NCBI RefSeq assembly: GCF_002303885.1
Contig: NZ_MRCM01000007.1
Location: 203,327-267,326 of the forward strand
DNA: 64,000 bases
DNA from: Flavobacterium sp. ACN2
GTDB taxonomy: Bacteria > Bacteroidota > Bacteroidia > Flavobacteriales > Flavobacteriaceae
Direction of reading: 5' to 3'
The notes under the pieces were generated by a model. That model saw nothing but the letters and a program-made list of their open reading frames with translations. It had not been told where the DNA came from and searched no databases. The translations under genes and the position numbers were made by a program. Within the stretch, counting starts at the first letter, position 1. Each line of letters starts with the position of its first letter. Below are positions 43,001 to 50,653 of this stretch, one piece after another.

Positions 43001-43492
43001 ACATTAGGTATTAGTCAGGCTGGAGCATATAGTTTCTTAAGTTCGCAAGGATTTTTAGATCATATCTTAATTTCAAACGAATTGAATGAAGATTATATCG
43101 CCAACTCAATTGCAGTTTACGATCCAAGAAATGATATCGCAAATTATACGACAACAACTTCAGATCACGGACCAGTAATTGCTCGTTTCGAATTGAAAAA
43201 AGACGTGCTTTCTACACCTGATTTTGGGAAAAATAAATATTTCGTAAAAGCATATCCAAATCCTGCAACAGATGTTTTGAATTTTGATATCAAAACAACT
43301 TTAGGGAGAGATTTGAAAATTAGATTATACGATTTTAATGGTCATGCGATTGGAAATCCAATTAGCGTTAAAAATGAATCTGAAGTTAGTACAGCAGTTG
43401 TTGCAGTTGGTAATCTAGTTTCTGGAGTTTATTTCTACACAGTTACAGAAAATAATAAAGTAATTTTCAAAGATAAAATCATCAAGAAATAA
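40046..43492 (+). CDS. Large secreted endonuclease/exonuclease/phosphatase-domain protein with T9SS sorting tail
   Basis: 1148 residues. Signal peptide (about 1-25, ending LSAQ); cleaved-adhesin-type jelly-roll module (about 35-235) and a second such region (about 470-640); Ig-like strand repeats (TPTSVGSFTGSITHETTG, APTTKEPTISGVLTITG). A nuclease domain follows (about 745-1050): YNLEFFGT, VQEV, LLGDFNDD, FLDHILIS, TSDHGP, the order of EEP-fold (DNase I-like) catalytic residues. The end, YPNPATDVLNF...GVYFYTV...KDKIIKK, is a type A T9SS sorting domain. It should be exported and attached to, or released from, the surface, hydrolysing extracellular DNA or phosphoesters. Confidence 0.9.
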   Translation: MKNNYSFRHVMTFLSFFYCLVLSAQTMPDKRSIPYTQNFEELVAGTTTAYPVGFQGWTVTGQPGANFKTIAPVANAVLAAVASNLPASAASGTGNVYNYDGKLGFLNTGSVDYTIGFAFSTSGVTNVRVKYDAMTIRNPYGLPGNPVSSRINEMVLQYRIGTTGEFTSLLGTVYTNNTVLQTGNTTEPQNLQTIKVTLPAACNNQEEIQIRWISRQISGAGSRPSFAIDNIDIEKDLFAPVNITGYPKATNVLGDSFDFIDKIDEIGKTYYVLLPGGSTEPTVAQIKAGQDSNGTAALQSGVFDITNPAQEYVKSFTGLNLNTAYSVFSISEDPYDNLQNSVSKTDVTTLSVMPPAISPSVAVLNLGGTEPNFDPLTKSYQIGASDLTANVVVTASGSFTISKDNTTFSTSLSFVPTDFDSNATPTVYVKFTPTSVGSFTGSITHETTGGTTKTVNLTAFGVNPYVQNFDDPNVFVNSKWSQYNEAGPINQWTHTTQSRNVNSGTGAVLMNGYSDSGASKDWLISPRLRLDGFTQIPLLSFYSRQFYDGPSLKLMVSTNYDGVSDPNTAIWIPLNGKFPETTGSYAKSEFINLAAYKTDHTYLAWVYETTSGGLDNAAEWSFDDFAIMDESKYVDSNPRLDFADVSPNSVSASQSFVFNAAGYGDITIAAPASYELSGDNISFASSIIVSSADALIGKTVYARFAPTTKEPTISGVLTITGTSLNKEIGSFTGSSILKEDTYDVVSYNLEFFGTDVKDKTGKEFGPTNDALQIENVAKVMNKLNADVYVVQEVSDEPALDVLIQKISVNGKTFDKTISTSWSYSFQALDPYFPPQKLVVIYNTQTTTVKSTKVLFKDLYDQVRFNTVVLPGYPGTDTPEKNDDSFFSSGRLPYLVQVEANVGGVKKEINLIDLHARANSGTDISKYNQRKYDIDYLKDALDAEYPDANLILLGDFNDDVKAWVGNANTASSYKKFVDDTTNYNALTLGISQAGAYSFLSSQGFLDHILISNELNEDYIANSIAVYDPRNDIANYTTTTSDHGPVIARFELKKDVLSTPDFGKNKYFVKAYPNPATDVLNFDIKTTLGRDLKIRLYDFNGHAIGNPISVKNESEVSTAVVAVGNLVSGVYFYTVTENNKVIFKDKIIKK

Positions 43493-43510
43493 TTGATTTT
43501 CAAGAAAAGA

Positions 43511-43542
43511 AAAAAGCTGTCTCAAAGGGACAGCTTTTTTTG
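43511..43542 (+). terminator. Terminator after the nuclease gene
   Basis: AAAAAGCTGTC / GACAGCTTTTT stem, loop TCAAAGG, T run. A similar hairpin at 43731-43761 serves the opposite gene. Confidence 0.85.
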
Positions 43543-43582
43543 TTGAACGAAAGATTCTTTCTCTCTAAAACCCCAGCGGGGT

Positions 43583-43714
43583 AAAATATTTATAGAGCTA
43601 AAACAACACAAATAAAAAAAGCTCCGGAGGAGTGACATGTTTTTTCTGCAACATAAACATGTCACTCCTCCGGAGCTTTCTGTTGTAAACATTTATACTT
43701 TACTATAAATATTT
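43583..43714. repeat. Nested hairpin repeat with AAAGCTCCGGAGGAGTGAC arms
   Basis: A 25-bp perfect inverted repeat (43618-43642 with 43655-43679) has a 12-base loop. Outer words AAATATTTATAG (43586) and CTATAAATATTT (43703) extend the symmetry. It is GC-richer than its surroundings and holds no gene. It lies between convergent genes that each have a terminator of their own, so it is a separate palindromic element. Confidence 0.8.
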
Positions 43715-43730
43715 CGCTTCTCCGAAGCTT

Positions 43731-43761
43731 ACAAAAAAAGCTGTCCTTTTGAGACAGCTTG
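43731..43761 (-). terminator. Terminator after the MepB-like gene
   Basis: On the minus strand AAGCTGTCTCAAAAGGACAGCTT forms a hairpin followed by T-rich sequence. Confidence 0.75.
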
Positions 43762-43765
43762 CTTT

Positions 43766-44275
43766 TTATGCAAATATTTTTCTGATTTCATTTAAATCAA
43801 TTTGATCTCGATCGGTAAAAGAAAAGAAATAATCCAATTGCCATTTTTGAGTTTTTTGTGCTTGTTTGCTCGTAGTTTCATCCCAAGGCGGGTAAACTCT
43901 TGTCGCTCTAATTCCTTCTTTATTTTGGGTAGAAAAAATACCTTTTTCAAGTAGCGTTTTCTTCGGAAAAATAAATTGACCCCAATTCTGATCTTTTCGA
44001 ACATTGACAATTACAAAATCAATAGCATCAGAATAATCAAAAGGTTCTATCGTTCCAGTTTGATTTCGTTTCCATAGAGTAACAAACTGACCTGTTTTGG
44101 TTGGAGTTATTTTGGCCTCGCGATAACAAATGTTTTTATTGTTTAGCAGAAAACGATAGGCGCTGTATTCGTCGCTTTCGCTTTCTTTTTCAACAGAAGT
44201 TATTAATAATTCAGCCTTATCATAAACGATTTCTTTGCTTAATGATAAATCAGCAGGAGCTGTAGTAAAATTCAT
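43766..44275 (-). CDS. MepB family protein
   Basis: The start at 44275 gives MNFTTAPADLSLSKE; the longer frame begins with TTG. The 169-residue protein has the MepB (PF08877) pattern: YSAYRFLLNNKNICYREAKITPTKTGQFVTLWKRN, then FVIVNVRKDQNWGQFIFPKKTLLEKGI, and RVYPPWDETTSKQAQKTQKWQ. In staphylococci mepB sits next to a multidrug efflux pump, but its own function is unknown. It is monocistronic. Confidence 0.85.
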   Translation of the reverse strand: MNFTTAPADLSLSKEIVYDKAELLITSVEKESESDEYSAYRFLLNNKNICYREAKITPTKTGQFVTLWKRNQTGTIEPFDYSDAIDFVIVNVRKDQNWGQFIFPKKTLLEKGIFSTQNKEGIRATRVYPPWDETTSKQAQKTQKWQLDYFFSFTDRDQIDLNEIRKIFA

Positions 44276-44320
44276 AAAATTCAATTCTCAAGTATTCTTG
44301 AAATTTACTGCAAATTTGTT

Positions 44321-46066
44321 TTAGAAAGAAACATTCAAACCAAAATTTAATCCCCATTGGAATTGGTTGAAAGACTGACTGTTTAACGGATTGATATAAT
44401 AATTCATAGCAGGCTCAACAAAAACATTGGTTTTTTTATACACACGATATTGAACCGTACTACTCAAAGTAGAACCATAAACATAATCATTCGCATTCAT
44501 GTTTTCTCCTATAGAATGTCCATCCAAATTCACACTATTAGAAATTAATTTGCCCACAAAACCACCTGTATTTAAATTAATGCTGGCTTTATTTTTATTA
44601 AAAATAGAATAAGAAACCTCAAGAGGCATTTCTACATATCTTAAATTTTGATCCAATTTACCTGTTTGTACATTTTCACTTTTTAGAGCTTCTTTTGTAC
44701 TATTTGAAATCAAAAGATAATCTTGTGCTGGTGCGTTAGACGAAGCGACTGGATAACTATCAGGAGCAAAAAAAGCATTGCTTTTGGCAGATAGATAAGA
44801 GACATTGGCAACACTTTGTCCTAATTCGCTAATTTTTAAACCAGAACCAACAGCCCATTTTTTGTTAATGCTGTATTTTGTTTTTACACCATAAGAATTA
44901 GATTGTTTAGAATCGTTTACGTTACCCAATGTTTTTTCGTTCTTGGTGTTCTCAGAACTTGCAACACCAGCAAAAACGGCAACGGCCCATCTTTCTTTTT
45001 TATTGATAAGATTGTCTTTTTTCTCTTTTTCTTCTTTTTCCTTTTCTGGAGTTAAGATTCCTTTTTCTAAATTCTGAAGTTCAGCCAACTGCATAGAATC
45101 GGTTTTGCTCAAACTGTTGGTGATTTTTACATCGTCTTTTATAATAACTGCTTTGTCATTGCGTTTATTCTCATTTTTACTAGAAACCGCATTATTTGAA
45201 TTATATGCATTGCTGTTTGTAAAAGAGTTATTATTTGCAGAATAGCGCTGATTATTGAAAGCAAGATTTTTATTGTTTTTTGGAGCAATCTGTTCTTCAA
45301 AAATCGAATTGGAAAGCTGTTTTTTTGCTGTCGAATTAAATTTGTTTTGTTTGCCAAATGCAACTCTTTCTTCAGAAATTCCTTTATTAGAAGATTTTGC
45401 ATTGTTTTCTAAAATAGATTTTTTAGAAGATTCCAAAATAGATTTATTTTCTGTTAAACCTGAGTTTTGATAGGCAACAGATTGGTTCGGAGTATTTGCT
45501 GGAACTCCTGTACTAGATTTTTTAGAAGATTTTGCAATTGCTTTTTCTTCTGATGAACTCGAGTTTTGATAAGCCACAGATTGATTCGGAACATTAGCAG
45601 GAGTTGGTGCAATGTGTTTAGAATCTTTTTTAGTGGTTTCGTTTTTAGAATTTGTTTCCGCTACAGAAGTTTCTTGAACTGGAATTCCTGATTCTGTATT
45701 GAATTGATTTTTTCTTGTCGAATTGTGGTCTAAAGAATCTGCTGTTTTGCCAAGATTTTTATTTTGATCTAAATTTCTGTTGTTAGAATTATCGTTTGTT
45801 TTTTTATCCAAAACAACAGTATTGTTGCTGTTTTCTAAACCGCCATTGTTGATTTTTATATTTTCAGGCGAAGCAGTAAAATGTAATATTGAAGGCAGAA
45901 GCAACCCTAATAATAAGCATGCAGCAGCCGACCACCAAAGAACAACTCGCTTCTTCTTTTTAGGTTTGTCTAGTTTTTCTTCAATCTGACTCCATAACTC
46001 TGGAGGTGGAACACTCGAAAAGTCTTCCATTGATGAAAAAATATCTTCTATTTTTTGCTTCTTCAT
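44321..46066 (-). CDS. Anti-sigma-like protein fused to a predicted outer-membrane beta-barrel
   Basis: 581 residues in three parts. Residues 1-38 are cytoplasmic (EDIFSSMEDFSSVPPPELWSQIEEKL), a pattern used by sigma-binding proteins; 40-63 is one transmembrane helix; about 70-350 is a low-complexity Asn/Ser/Lys-rich spacer with repeated NQSVAYQNS units; and about 370-581 has alternating strands and aromatics with an end (WGLNFGLNVSF) typical of porin-like barrels. Overlapping the sigma gene by 4 bases (ATGA), it is probably its antagonist. The order suggests a protein spanning the envelope, but the barrel could also be a periplasmic beta domain. Confidence 0.72.
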   Translation of the reverse strand: MKKQKIEDIFSSMEDFSSVPPPELWSQIEEKLDKPKKKKRVVLWWSAAACLLLGLLLPSILHFTASPENIKINNGGLENSNNTVVLDKKTNDNSNNRNLDQNKNLGKTADSLDHNSTRKNQFNTESGIPVQETSVAETNSKNETTKKDSKHIAPTPANVPNQSVAYQNSSSSEEKAIAKSSKKSSTGVPANTPNQSVAYQNSGLTENKSILESSKKSILENNAKSSNKGISEERVAFGKQNKFNSTAKKQLSNSIFEEQIAPKNNKNLAFNNQRYSANNNSFTNSNAYNSNNAVSSKNENKRNDKAVIIKDDVKITNSLSKTDSMQLAELQNLEKGILTPEKEKEEKEKKDNLINKKERWAVAVFAGVASSENTKNEKTLGNVNDSKQSNSYGVKTKYSINKKWAVGSGLKISELGQSVANVSYLSAKSNAFFAPDSYPVASSNAPAQDYLLISNSTKEALKSENVQTGKLDQNLRYVEMPLEVSYSIFNKNKASINLNTGGFVGKLISNSVNLDGHSIGENMNANDYVYGSTLSSTVQYRVYKKTNVFVEPAMNYYINPLNSQSFNQFQWGLNFGLNVSF

Positions 46067-46626
46067 GCTGTTTTAAAATTTTTTATGCTCAAAATTCGCT
46101 TTTGTAATATATGCTTGGCGCGATTTAAATTTGATTTTGATGTCCCTTCGGAGATTTTTAAGAGTTCGGCGATTTCTCTGTGTTTCATTTTTTCAAATAC
46201 ATACAAGTTAAAAACCGTCCGATATTGATCTGGTAAATCCCGAATGTATTCCAGCAGTTTTTCCTGTTCTATCGGAATAGCTTCCAGTTCCTCTTCTTCA
46301 ACAAAATCGGTATCGGGATCAAAAACATCCAAAAAGAAACTCTCTTTTTTCTTTTTGTTTAAAGTCTCGATAAGCTTGTTTATAAAAATCCGTTTCAACC
46401 AGCCTTCAAAACTTCCTTCAAATTTATATTGGCTTATTTTCTGAAACGCAATTACAAAGGCCTCCTGAAAAACATCTTTCGCGTCATCTTCGTTCTTCAT
46501 ATATTTCAAACAGATACCATACAAAACAGGAGAGAACAACTGATAAATTTTCAGTTGTCCCTCCCTGTCATTTTTCATGCACAGTTTGATATATTTTTCT
46601 AACTCGTCTTTCAAGAAATGGTTCAA
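46063..46626 (-). CDS. ECF-type RNA polymerase sigma factor
   Basis: A 187-residue ECF sigma factor with region 2 (FSPVLYGICLKYMKNEDDAKDVFQEAFVIAFQKI) and region 4 HTH (MKHREIAELLKISEGTSKSNLNRAKHILQK). An acidic loop (DPDTDFVEEEELEAI) separates the domains. It overlaps the anti-sigma-barrel gene by 4 bases and is 39 bases downstream of a small exported protein. A -7-like TATTTTTG at 46638-46645 is very close to the ATG, so an internal start is possible. Confidence 0.9.
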   Translation of the reverse strand: MNHFLKDELEKYIKLCMKNDREGQLKIYQLFSPVLYGICLKYMKNEDDAKDVFQEAFVIAFQKISQYKFEGSFEGWLKRIFINKLIETLNKKKKESFFLDVFDPDTDFVEEEELEAIPIEQEKLLEYIRDLPDQYRTVFNLYVFEKMKHREIAELLKISEGTSKSNLNRAKHILQKRILSIKNFKTA

Positions 46627-46665
46627 ATTTGATTTTGCAAAAATAGTTTTAAATAGCTTACAAAA

Positions 46666-47067
46666 CTATCTTTTAAAAATAGTTCGAGTACCGTCTTGAC
46701 TGTTGCTTACAATTGTTAGGTTTTGATTGTCAAGGTTTTCTATTACGTAAGTTTTGCCTTCAAACGTAATTAGATCATGTTCCGACTGGTCAAAATACCC
46801 TTTTCCTTTCTCTATCTGATAAGCGCTGTTTCTTATCTCCACATTGTCTTTATAAGTAATAACCCTTCCATCTTGAGTAAAGATGATTTTTTTGTTAAAC
46901 CCAATTGATTTTGGGGTCGCCACATAAGGATTGTTAGAACCTCCTATAGATTTTTCCCAAATCCAAGTATTTATTATTGATCCTGCCGCTTCTTCTCTAG
47001 AAGCATTTACAGAAATCATTGATGTAAAAAGAAAACAGACAATAAAAGATAAAAAGAGTTTCTTCAT
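46666..47067 (-). CDS. Small exported protein of the lipocalin-like type
   Basis: A 133-residue exported protein (MKKLFLSFIVCFLFTSMISVNAS signal peptide). The mature part has NTWIWEKSIGG, then alternating strands (KKIIFTQDGRVITYKDN, SAYQIEKGKGYF, LITFEGKTYVIENLDNQNLTIVS), which resembles a small beta-barrel of the lipocalin-like type seen in Flavobacteria. Ligand unknown. It is 7 bases downstream of the PrcB-like lipoprotein gene, so they form an operon. Confidence 0.6.
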   Translation of the reverse strand: MKKLFLSFIVCFLFTSMISVNASREEAAGSIINTWIWEKSIGGSNNPYVATPKSIGFNKKIIFTQDGRVITYKDNVEIRNSAYQIEKGKGYFDQSEHDLITFEGKTYVIENLDNQNLTIVSNSQDGTRTIFKR

Positions 47068-47074
47068 GATTGTA

Positions 47075-47950
47075 TTATTTTAAGCTTGTAATTTTTTCTT
47101 GAATCGTTTTTTTGAAAATTTTTATTTCGGCACTTTGGTCTGCAGTGTCGTTGTTGTCAATATAAACCTTAGTAAGGCTTGCTCCTTGACGCAATTCAAA
47201 ATAAATTCCGCCTTGATCTCCAGCATCAGGAGTACCATATGTTTTAGTTTGTCCTTTTAAAGCCAAAATCTCTGCAGGAACATCTTTTAATAATAGAGTA
47301 TATTCGCCTCTTTTGATGGTTGGAGTATATCTGTATTGCCCAAAATCATATTGTTTTGCTCCAACATTTAAGAATTTTAAAGTGTTGTAATCATTAATCT
47401 GATAGAATTTTTGACAGTCTGAGCTTAAACATTGGTTATTGAAGCTTCCAATAATAATATTATCTGCATTTTCTGTAGTTTTATTGAAGATCATTCCTTT
47501 TGATGTTTTCGGAATCAAAACAAAATCAGTTGGGTATGTAGGAGCTTGAGTTACGTTTTCGCCCACAGCAGGAGTTCTTTCATAATAGTTTACCACGATT
47601 TCACAATTGTTTTCTACAATAGAGCTAATTACAATTTCGTAACCGCTTGTAGGTTTAGCACCGGCAAAAATTCCAACTAAATATTCTTTTGTAAAATCAA
47701 TATTTGGGTCACTTGCAACAGGACAGCTGTTCGCATGTTTTGTGAAATACTCATTCATTTTTTCTTGAGATCCCACAACAATTGCCGCTGGATTATTTTG
47801 TAATGTTTTTTCAGTATAATTACAAGAGAAAGGAAAACCAGTAAAATTTACAACTGTATTTGTACCGCAATCTACATAGTTATTTCCGTCATTGAGAGAA
47901 CAGGCGCTGAATCCGAAGGCTACAAATAAGCCAAGCATTAATTTTTTCAT
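47075..47950 (-). CDS. PrcB-like lipoprotein
   Basis: A 291-residue lipoprotein (MKKLMLGLFVAFGFSAC lipobox). Residues about 100-165 fit the PrcB C-terminal domain: KEYLVGIFAGAKPTSGYEIVISSI, then RTPAVGENVTQAPTYPTDFVLIPK. PrcB is the proteolytic partner of PrtP in Treponema, but in Bacteroidota the domain occurs alone. The remaining C terminus is beta-rich (YFELRQGASLTKVYIDNND). The role is unknown. Confidence 0.7.
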   Translation of the reverse strand: MKKLMLGLFVAFGFSACSLNDGNNYVDCGTNTVVNFTGFPFSCNYTEKTLQNNPAAIVVGSQEKMNEYFTKHANSCPVASDPNIDFTKEYLVGIFAGAKPTSGYEIVISSIVENNCEIVVNYYERTPAVGENVTQAPTYPTDFVLIPKTSKGMIFNKTTENADNIIIGSFNNQCLSSDCQKFYQINDYNTLKFLNVGAKQYDFGQYRYTPTIKRGEYTLLLKDVPAEILALKGQTKTYGTPDAGDQGGIYFELRQGASLTKVYIDNNDTADQSAEIKIFKKTIQEKITSLK

Positions 47951-48134
47951 AATTATTTTAATAGGTTTATATTTTAGTAGATAGGGGTTTCAAAAAAAGG
48001 TTGCGTTGAGGTGAATTTTTTTTTTGAAATAAAATGTTGGTTTAGTTTGGATTGGGAATGAATTAGTGAAATTTCTATTTTAAAAACTAAGCACTACGTA
48101 TTATTGCGTACTTTTACGTAAAATAGACTTAGTT

Positions 48135-49508
48135 ATGACCGATTATATACCGTTTTTATTAGGATTTGTTGTTGCGCTATTTATAGGCATATACGTAGGC
48201 AGAATGCTTTCTGCATCAAAATTTCAGTCAGAAAAAGCTATTTCTGAGGAAAGATTAAATGCCATAAACGGTCAATTGCAAATGCAGAAAGAGCAGTTTG
48301 AAAACGAAAAAAATAATTTGCAGAAACAATTGCAGCTGAGTATTACTGAGAAAGAAAACATTCGAACAGAAAAAGATAGTTTGGCCATTCAGCTTTCTAA
48401 AAAAGAAGTAGATTTTGAAAATTTATGGGAACGCCATAAAGAGCAAAAAAGTGAAATCAATGAACTTCAAGAAAAATTCACCAAAGAATTTGAAAACCTT
48501 GCTAACAAAATTCTAGAAGAAAAATCGGCAAAGTTTACCGAACAAAATACCGTGAACATGAAAAATATCCTGACGCCTTTGCAGGATAAGATTCTTGTTT
48601 TTGAGCAAAAAGTAGAGCAGACTCATAAAGAAAGTATCGACTATCATGCAGCGCTTCGTCAGCAGATTATTGGTTTGAGCGAGATGAACGCGCAAATGAG
48701 CAAGGAAACTTTAAACCTTACCAAAGCATTAAAAGGCGACAGCAAAATGCAGGGAAATTGGGGCGAATTGGTTCTAGAACGCGTTTTAGAGAAATCTGGA
48801 TTAGAGAAAGGAAGGGAATACGAAGTGCAGCAGAGTTTTACCAATGCAGAAGGAAATCGCGTTTTGCCAGATGTTGTCATTAATCTTCCAGACGGTAAAA
48901 AAATGATTGTCGATTCTAAAGTTTCGCTTTCCGCTTACGAAAAATGGGTTAACGAAGAATCTGAACTTTTAAAAATAGAATTTCTTAAAGAACACGTAAT
49001 CTCTATAAAAAGACATGTGGAACAGTTGGGCAGTAAAAACTATCACGATTTGTACCATATGGAAAGCCCAGATTTTGTACTGCTGTTCATTCCGATGGAA
49101 CCTGCTTTTGCAATTGCTTTAAACGAAGATCCTTCTTTATACACAAAAGCATTTGACCGGAATATTGTAATTGTAACGCCAAGTACACTTTTGGCAACGT
49201 TAAGAACAATTGACAGCATGTGGACCAATCAAAAACAGCAGGAAAACGCCTTGGAGATTGCAAGACAAGCCGGAGCGTTGTATGATAAATTTGAAGGTTT
49301 TGTTTCTGATTTAGTGCGAATTGGAAATAAAATTAAAGACACAAAAACAGAATACGAAAGCGCCATGAATAAATTGGTTGACGGAAAAGGAAACTTAATT
49401 TCGAGCGTAGAAAGATTAAAGAAAATGGGAGCAAAGGCAAAAAAGGCGCTTCCAGAAAATATTATTGCAAGAGCGATCAATTCAGATGAGAATGAATTAT
49501 TGAATTAG
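48135..49508 (+). CDS. rmuC: DNA recombination protein RmuC
   Basis: The protein has one N-terminal membrane helix (YIPFLLGFVVALFIGIYVG), a long coiled coil (about 35-160) and the RmuC domain: MQGNWGELVLERVLEKSGLEKGREYEVQ, LPDVVINLPDGKKMIVDSKVSLSAYEKW, LLFIPMEPAFAIAL, TLLATLRTIDSMWTNQKQ. This PD-(D/E)XK-like fold is linked to limiting inversions and to DNA end processing. Its 457-residue size is normal. Confidence 0.94.
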   Translation: MTDYIPFLLGFVVALFIGIYVGRMLSASKFQSEKAISEERLNAINGQLQMQKEQFENEKNNLQKQLQLSITEKENIRTEKDSLAIQLSKKEVDFENLWERHKEQKSEINELQEKFTKEFENLANKILEEKSAKFTEQNTVNMKNILTPLQDKILVFEQKVEQTHKESIDYHAALRQQIIGLSEMNAQMSKETLNLTKALKGDSKMQGNWGELVLERVLEKSGLEKGREYEVQQSFTNAEGNRVLPDVVINLPDGKKMIVDSKVSLSAYEKWVNEESELLKIEFLKEHVISIKRHVEQLGSKNYHDLYHMESPDFVLLFIPMEPAFAIALNEDPSLYTKAFDRNIVIVTPSTLLATLRTIDSMWTNQKQQENALEIARQAGALYDKFEGFVSDLVRIGNKIKDTKTEYESAMNKLVDGKGNLISSVERLKKMGAKAKKALPENIIARAINSDENELLN

Positions 49509-49532
49509 AAAAGAGCTAAGAAGCAAGAGAAA

Positions 49533-49616
49533 AGAATATAGAATATAGAATATAGAATATAGAATATAGAATATAGAATATAGAATATAGAATATAGAAT
49601 ATAGAATATAGAATAC
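49533..49616. repeat. Heptamer microsatellite (AGAATAT)11 upstream of a thioesterase gene
   Basis: Eleven perfect copies of AGAATAT run from 49533 to 49609, and a twelfth (AGAATAC) is imperfect. The tract ends 30 bases before the ATG at 49646. Since the unit is 7, gain or loss of copies shifts any upstream promoter relative to the gene by 7 bases and could switch expression. Confidence 0.95.
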
Positions 49617-49645
49617 AACTAATCAACAATACCAAAAACAAAAAC

Positions 49646-50194
49646 ATGAGTACAGATTTTAAGCCCGTTTCATCATCAAAAGTTAGTATATCAGAATTAA
49701 TGTTGCCTTCGCATACTAATTTTAGCGGAAAAATTCACGGGGGATATATTTTACAATTATTAGATCAAATTGCCTTTGCATCGGCATCAAAATTTAGTGG
49801 AAATTATTGTGTAACCGCTTCAGTAGATACCGTAAACTTTCTGAAACCAATTGAAGTTGGAGAATTGGTTACCATGAAGGCTTCTGTCAATTATGTCGGA
49901 AGAAGTTCTATGGTCGTAGGAATTCGTGTAGAAGCAGAAAATATTCAGACAGGAGTTATTAAACATTGTAATTCGTCTTATTTTACAATGGTTGCCAAAG
50001 ATAAAGAAGGAAAAAGCGTTCAGGTTCCAGGATTGATTCTGTCTAATTTGCAAGAAGTGCGTCGTTTTAGAAAAGCAATAAAACATATTGAAGTTCGAAA
50101 AGAAGTTGAAGAACACGAAAAATTAGCCAATATAAATTCTATCGAAGATCTAGCAAGCCTAGAAAAATATAATGTTCTATTAGAAATCAGCTAA
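49646..50194 (+). CDS. Acyl-CoA thioesterase (hotdog fold)
   Basis: A 182-residue hotdog-fold thioesterase: SELMLPSHTNFSGKIHGGYILQLLDQIAFASASKF is the N-terminal substrate helix with G-G-x-I-[L]-x-x-[L/M]-D, and CVTASVDTVNFLKPIEVGELVTMKASVNYVG is the beta sheet. It resembles YciA/ACOT-type enzymes that hydrolyse acyl-CoA. The C-terminal helical extension (about 140-182) is typical of the Bacteroidota form. Its leader carries the heptamer repeat. Confidence 0.88.
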   Translation: MSTDFKPVSSSKVSISELMLPSHTNFSGKIHGGYILQLLDQIAFASASKFSGNYCVTASVDTVNFLKPIEVGELVTMKASVNYVGRSSMVVGIRVEAENIQTGVIKHCNSSYFTMVAKDKEGKSVQVPGLILSNLQEVRRFRKAIKHIEVRKEVEEHEKLANINSIEDLASLEKYNVLLEIS

Positions 50195-50236
50195 ATTTTC
50201 TTATATTTAGGAGTTATACATTAAATACTAGAAAAT

Positions 50237-50632
50237 ATGATCAAGTTTGGATATACAATTTTATACGTTGAAAATGTCGAAGAATCTATTGCATTTTATG
50301 AAAACGCATTTGGATTTTCGAGAAAATTTGTCTCGCCAGATGGCGATTATGGCGAATTAATTACAGGAGAAACAACACTTTCATTTGCTTCAAAAAAACT
50401 AGCTTCAAAGAATTTACCTGATGGTTTTATCGAAAGCAGTTTAGAAGACAAACCTTTTGCAATAGAAATTGGTTTTATAGTAGAGAATGTACCTGAAGTT
50501 TTACAGAAAGCCACTTCTTTTGGAGCAGTTATGGTTTCAGAACCTGTAGAAAAACCATGGGGACAAGTTGTAGCGTACGCAAGAGATTTAAATGGCTTTT
50601 TAATCGAGATTTGTACAGAAGTAAAAGGTTAA
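50237..50632 (+). CDS. VOC superfamily (glyoxalase-like) protein
   Basis: A 131-residue single-domain VOC protein with two beta-alpha-beta-beta-beta modules: GYTILYVENVEESIAFYENAFGFSRKF and IEIGFIVENVPEVLQKATSFGAVMVSEPVEKPWGQVVAYARDLNGFLIEICTE. It has no unmistakable catalytic metal set beyond possible His/Glu positions, so it may be an isomerase, dioxygenase, or resistance protein. It may share a transcript with the thioesterase gene 42 bases upstream. Confidence 0.85.
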   Translation: MIKFGYTILYVENVEESIAFYENAFGFSRKFVSPDGDYGELITGETTLSFASKKLASKNLPDGFIESSLEDKPFAIEIGFIVENVPEVLQKATSFGAVMVSEPVEKPWGQVVAYARDLNGFLIEICTEVKG

Positions 50633-50653
50633 TGTAAAAGTCTTTTTTTGAAA

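Noticed and set aside
49533..49616. Possible CRISPR-like array
   Set aside because: Units are 7 bases without spacers; this is a simple microsatellite. No cas genes are in the window.
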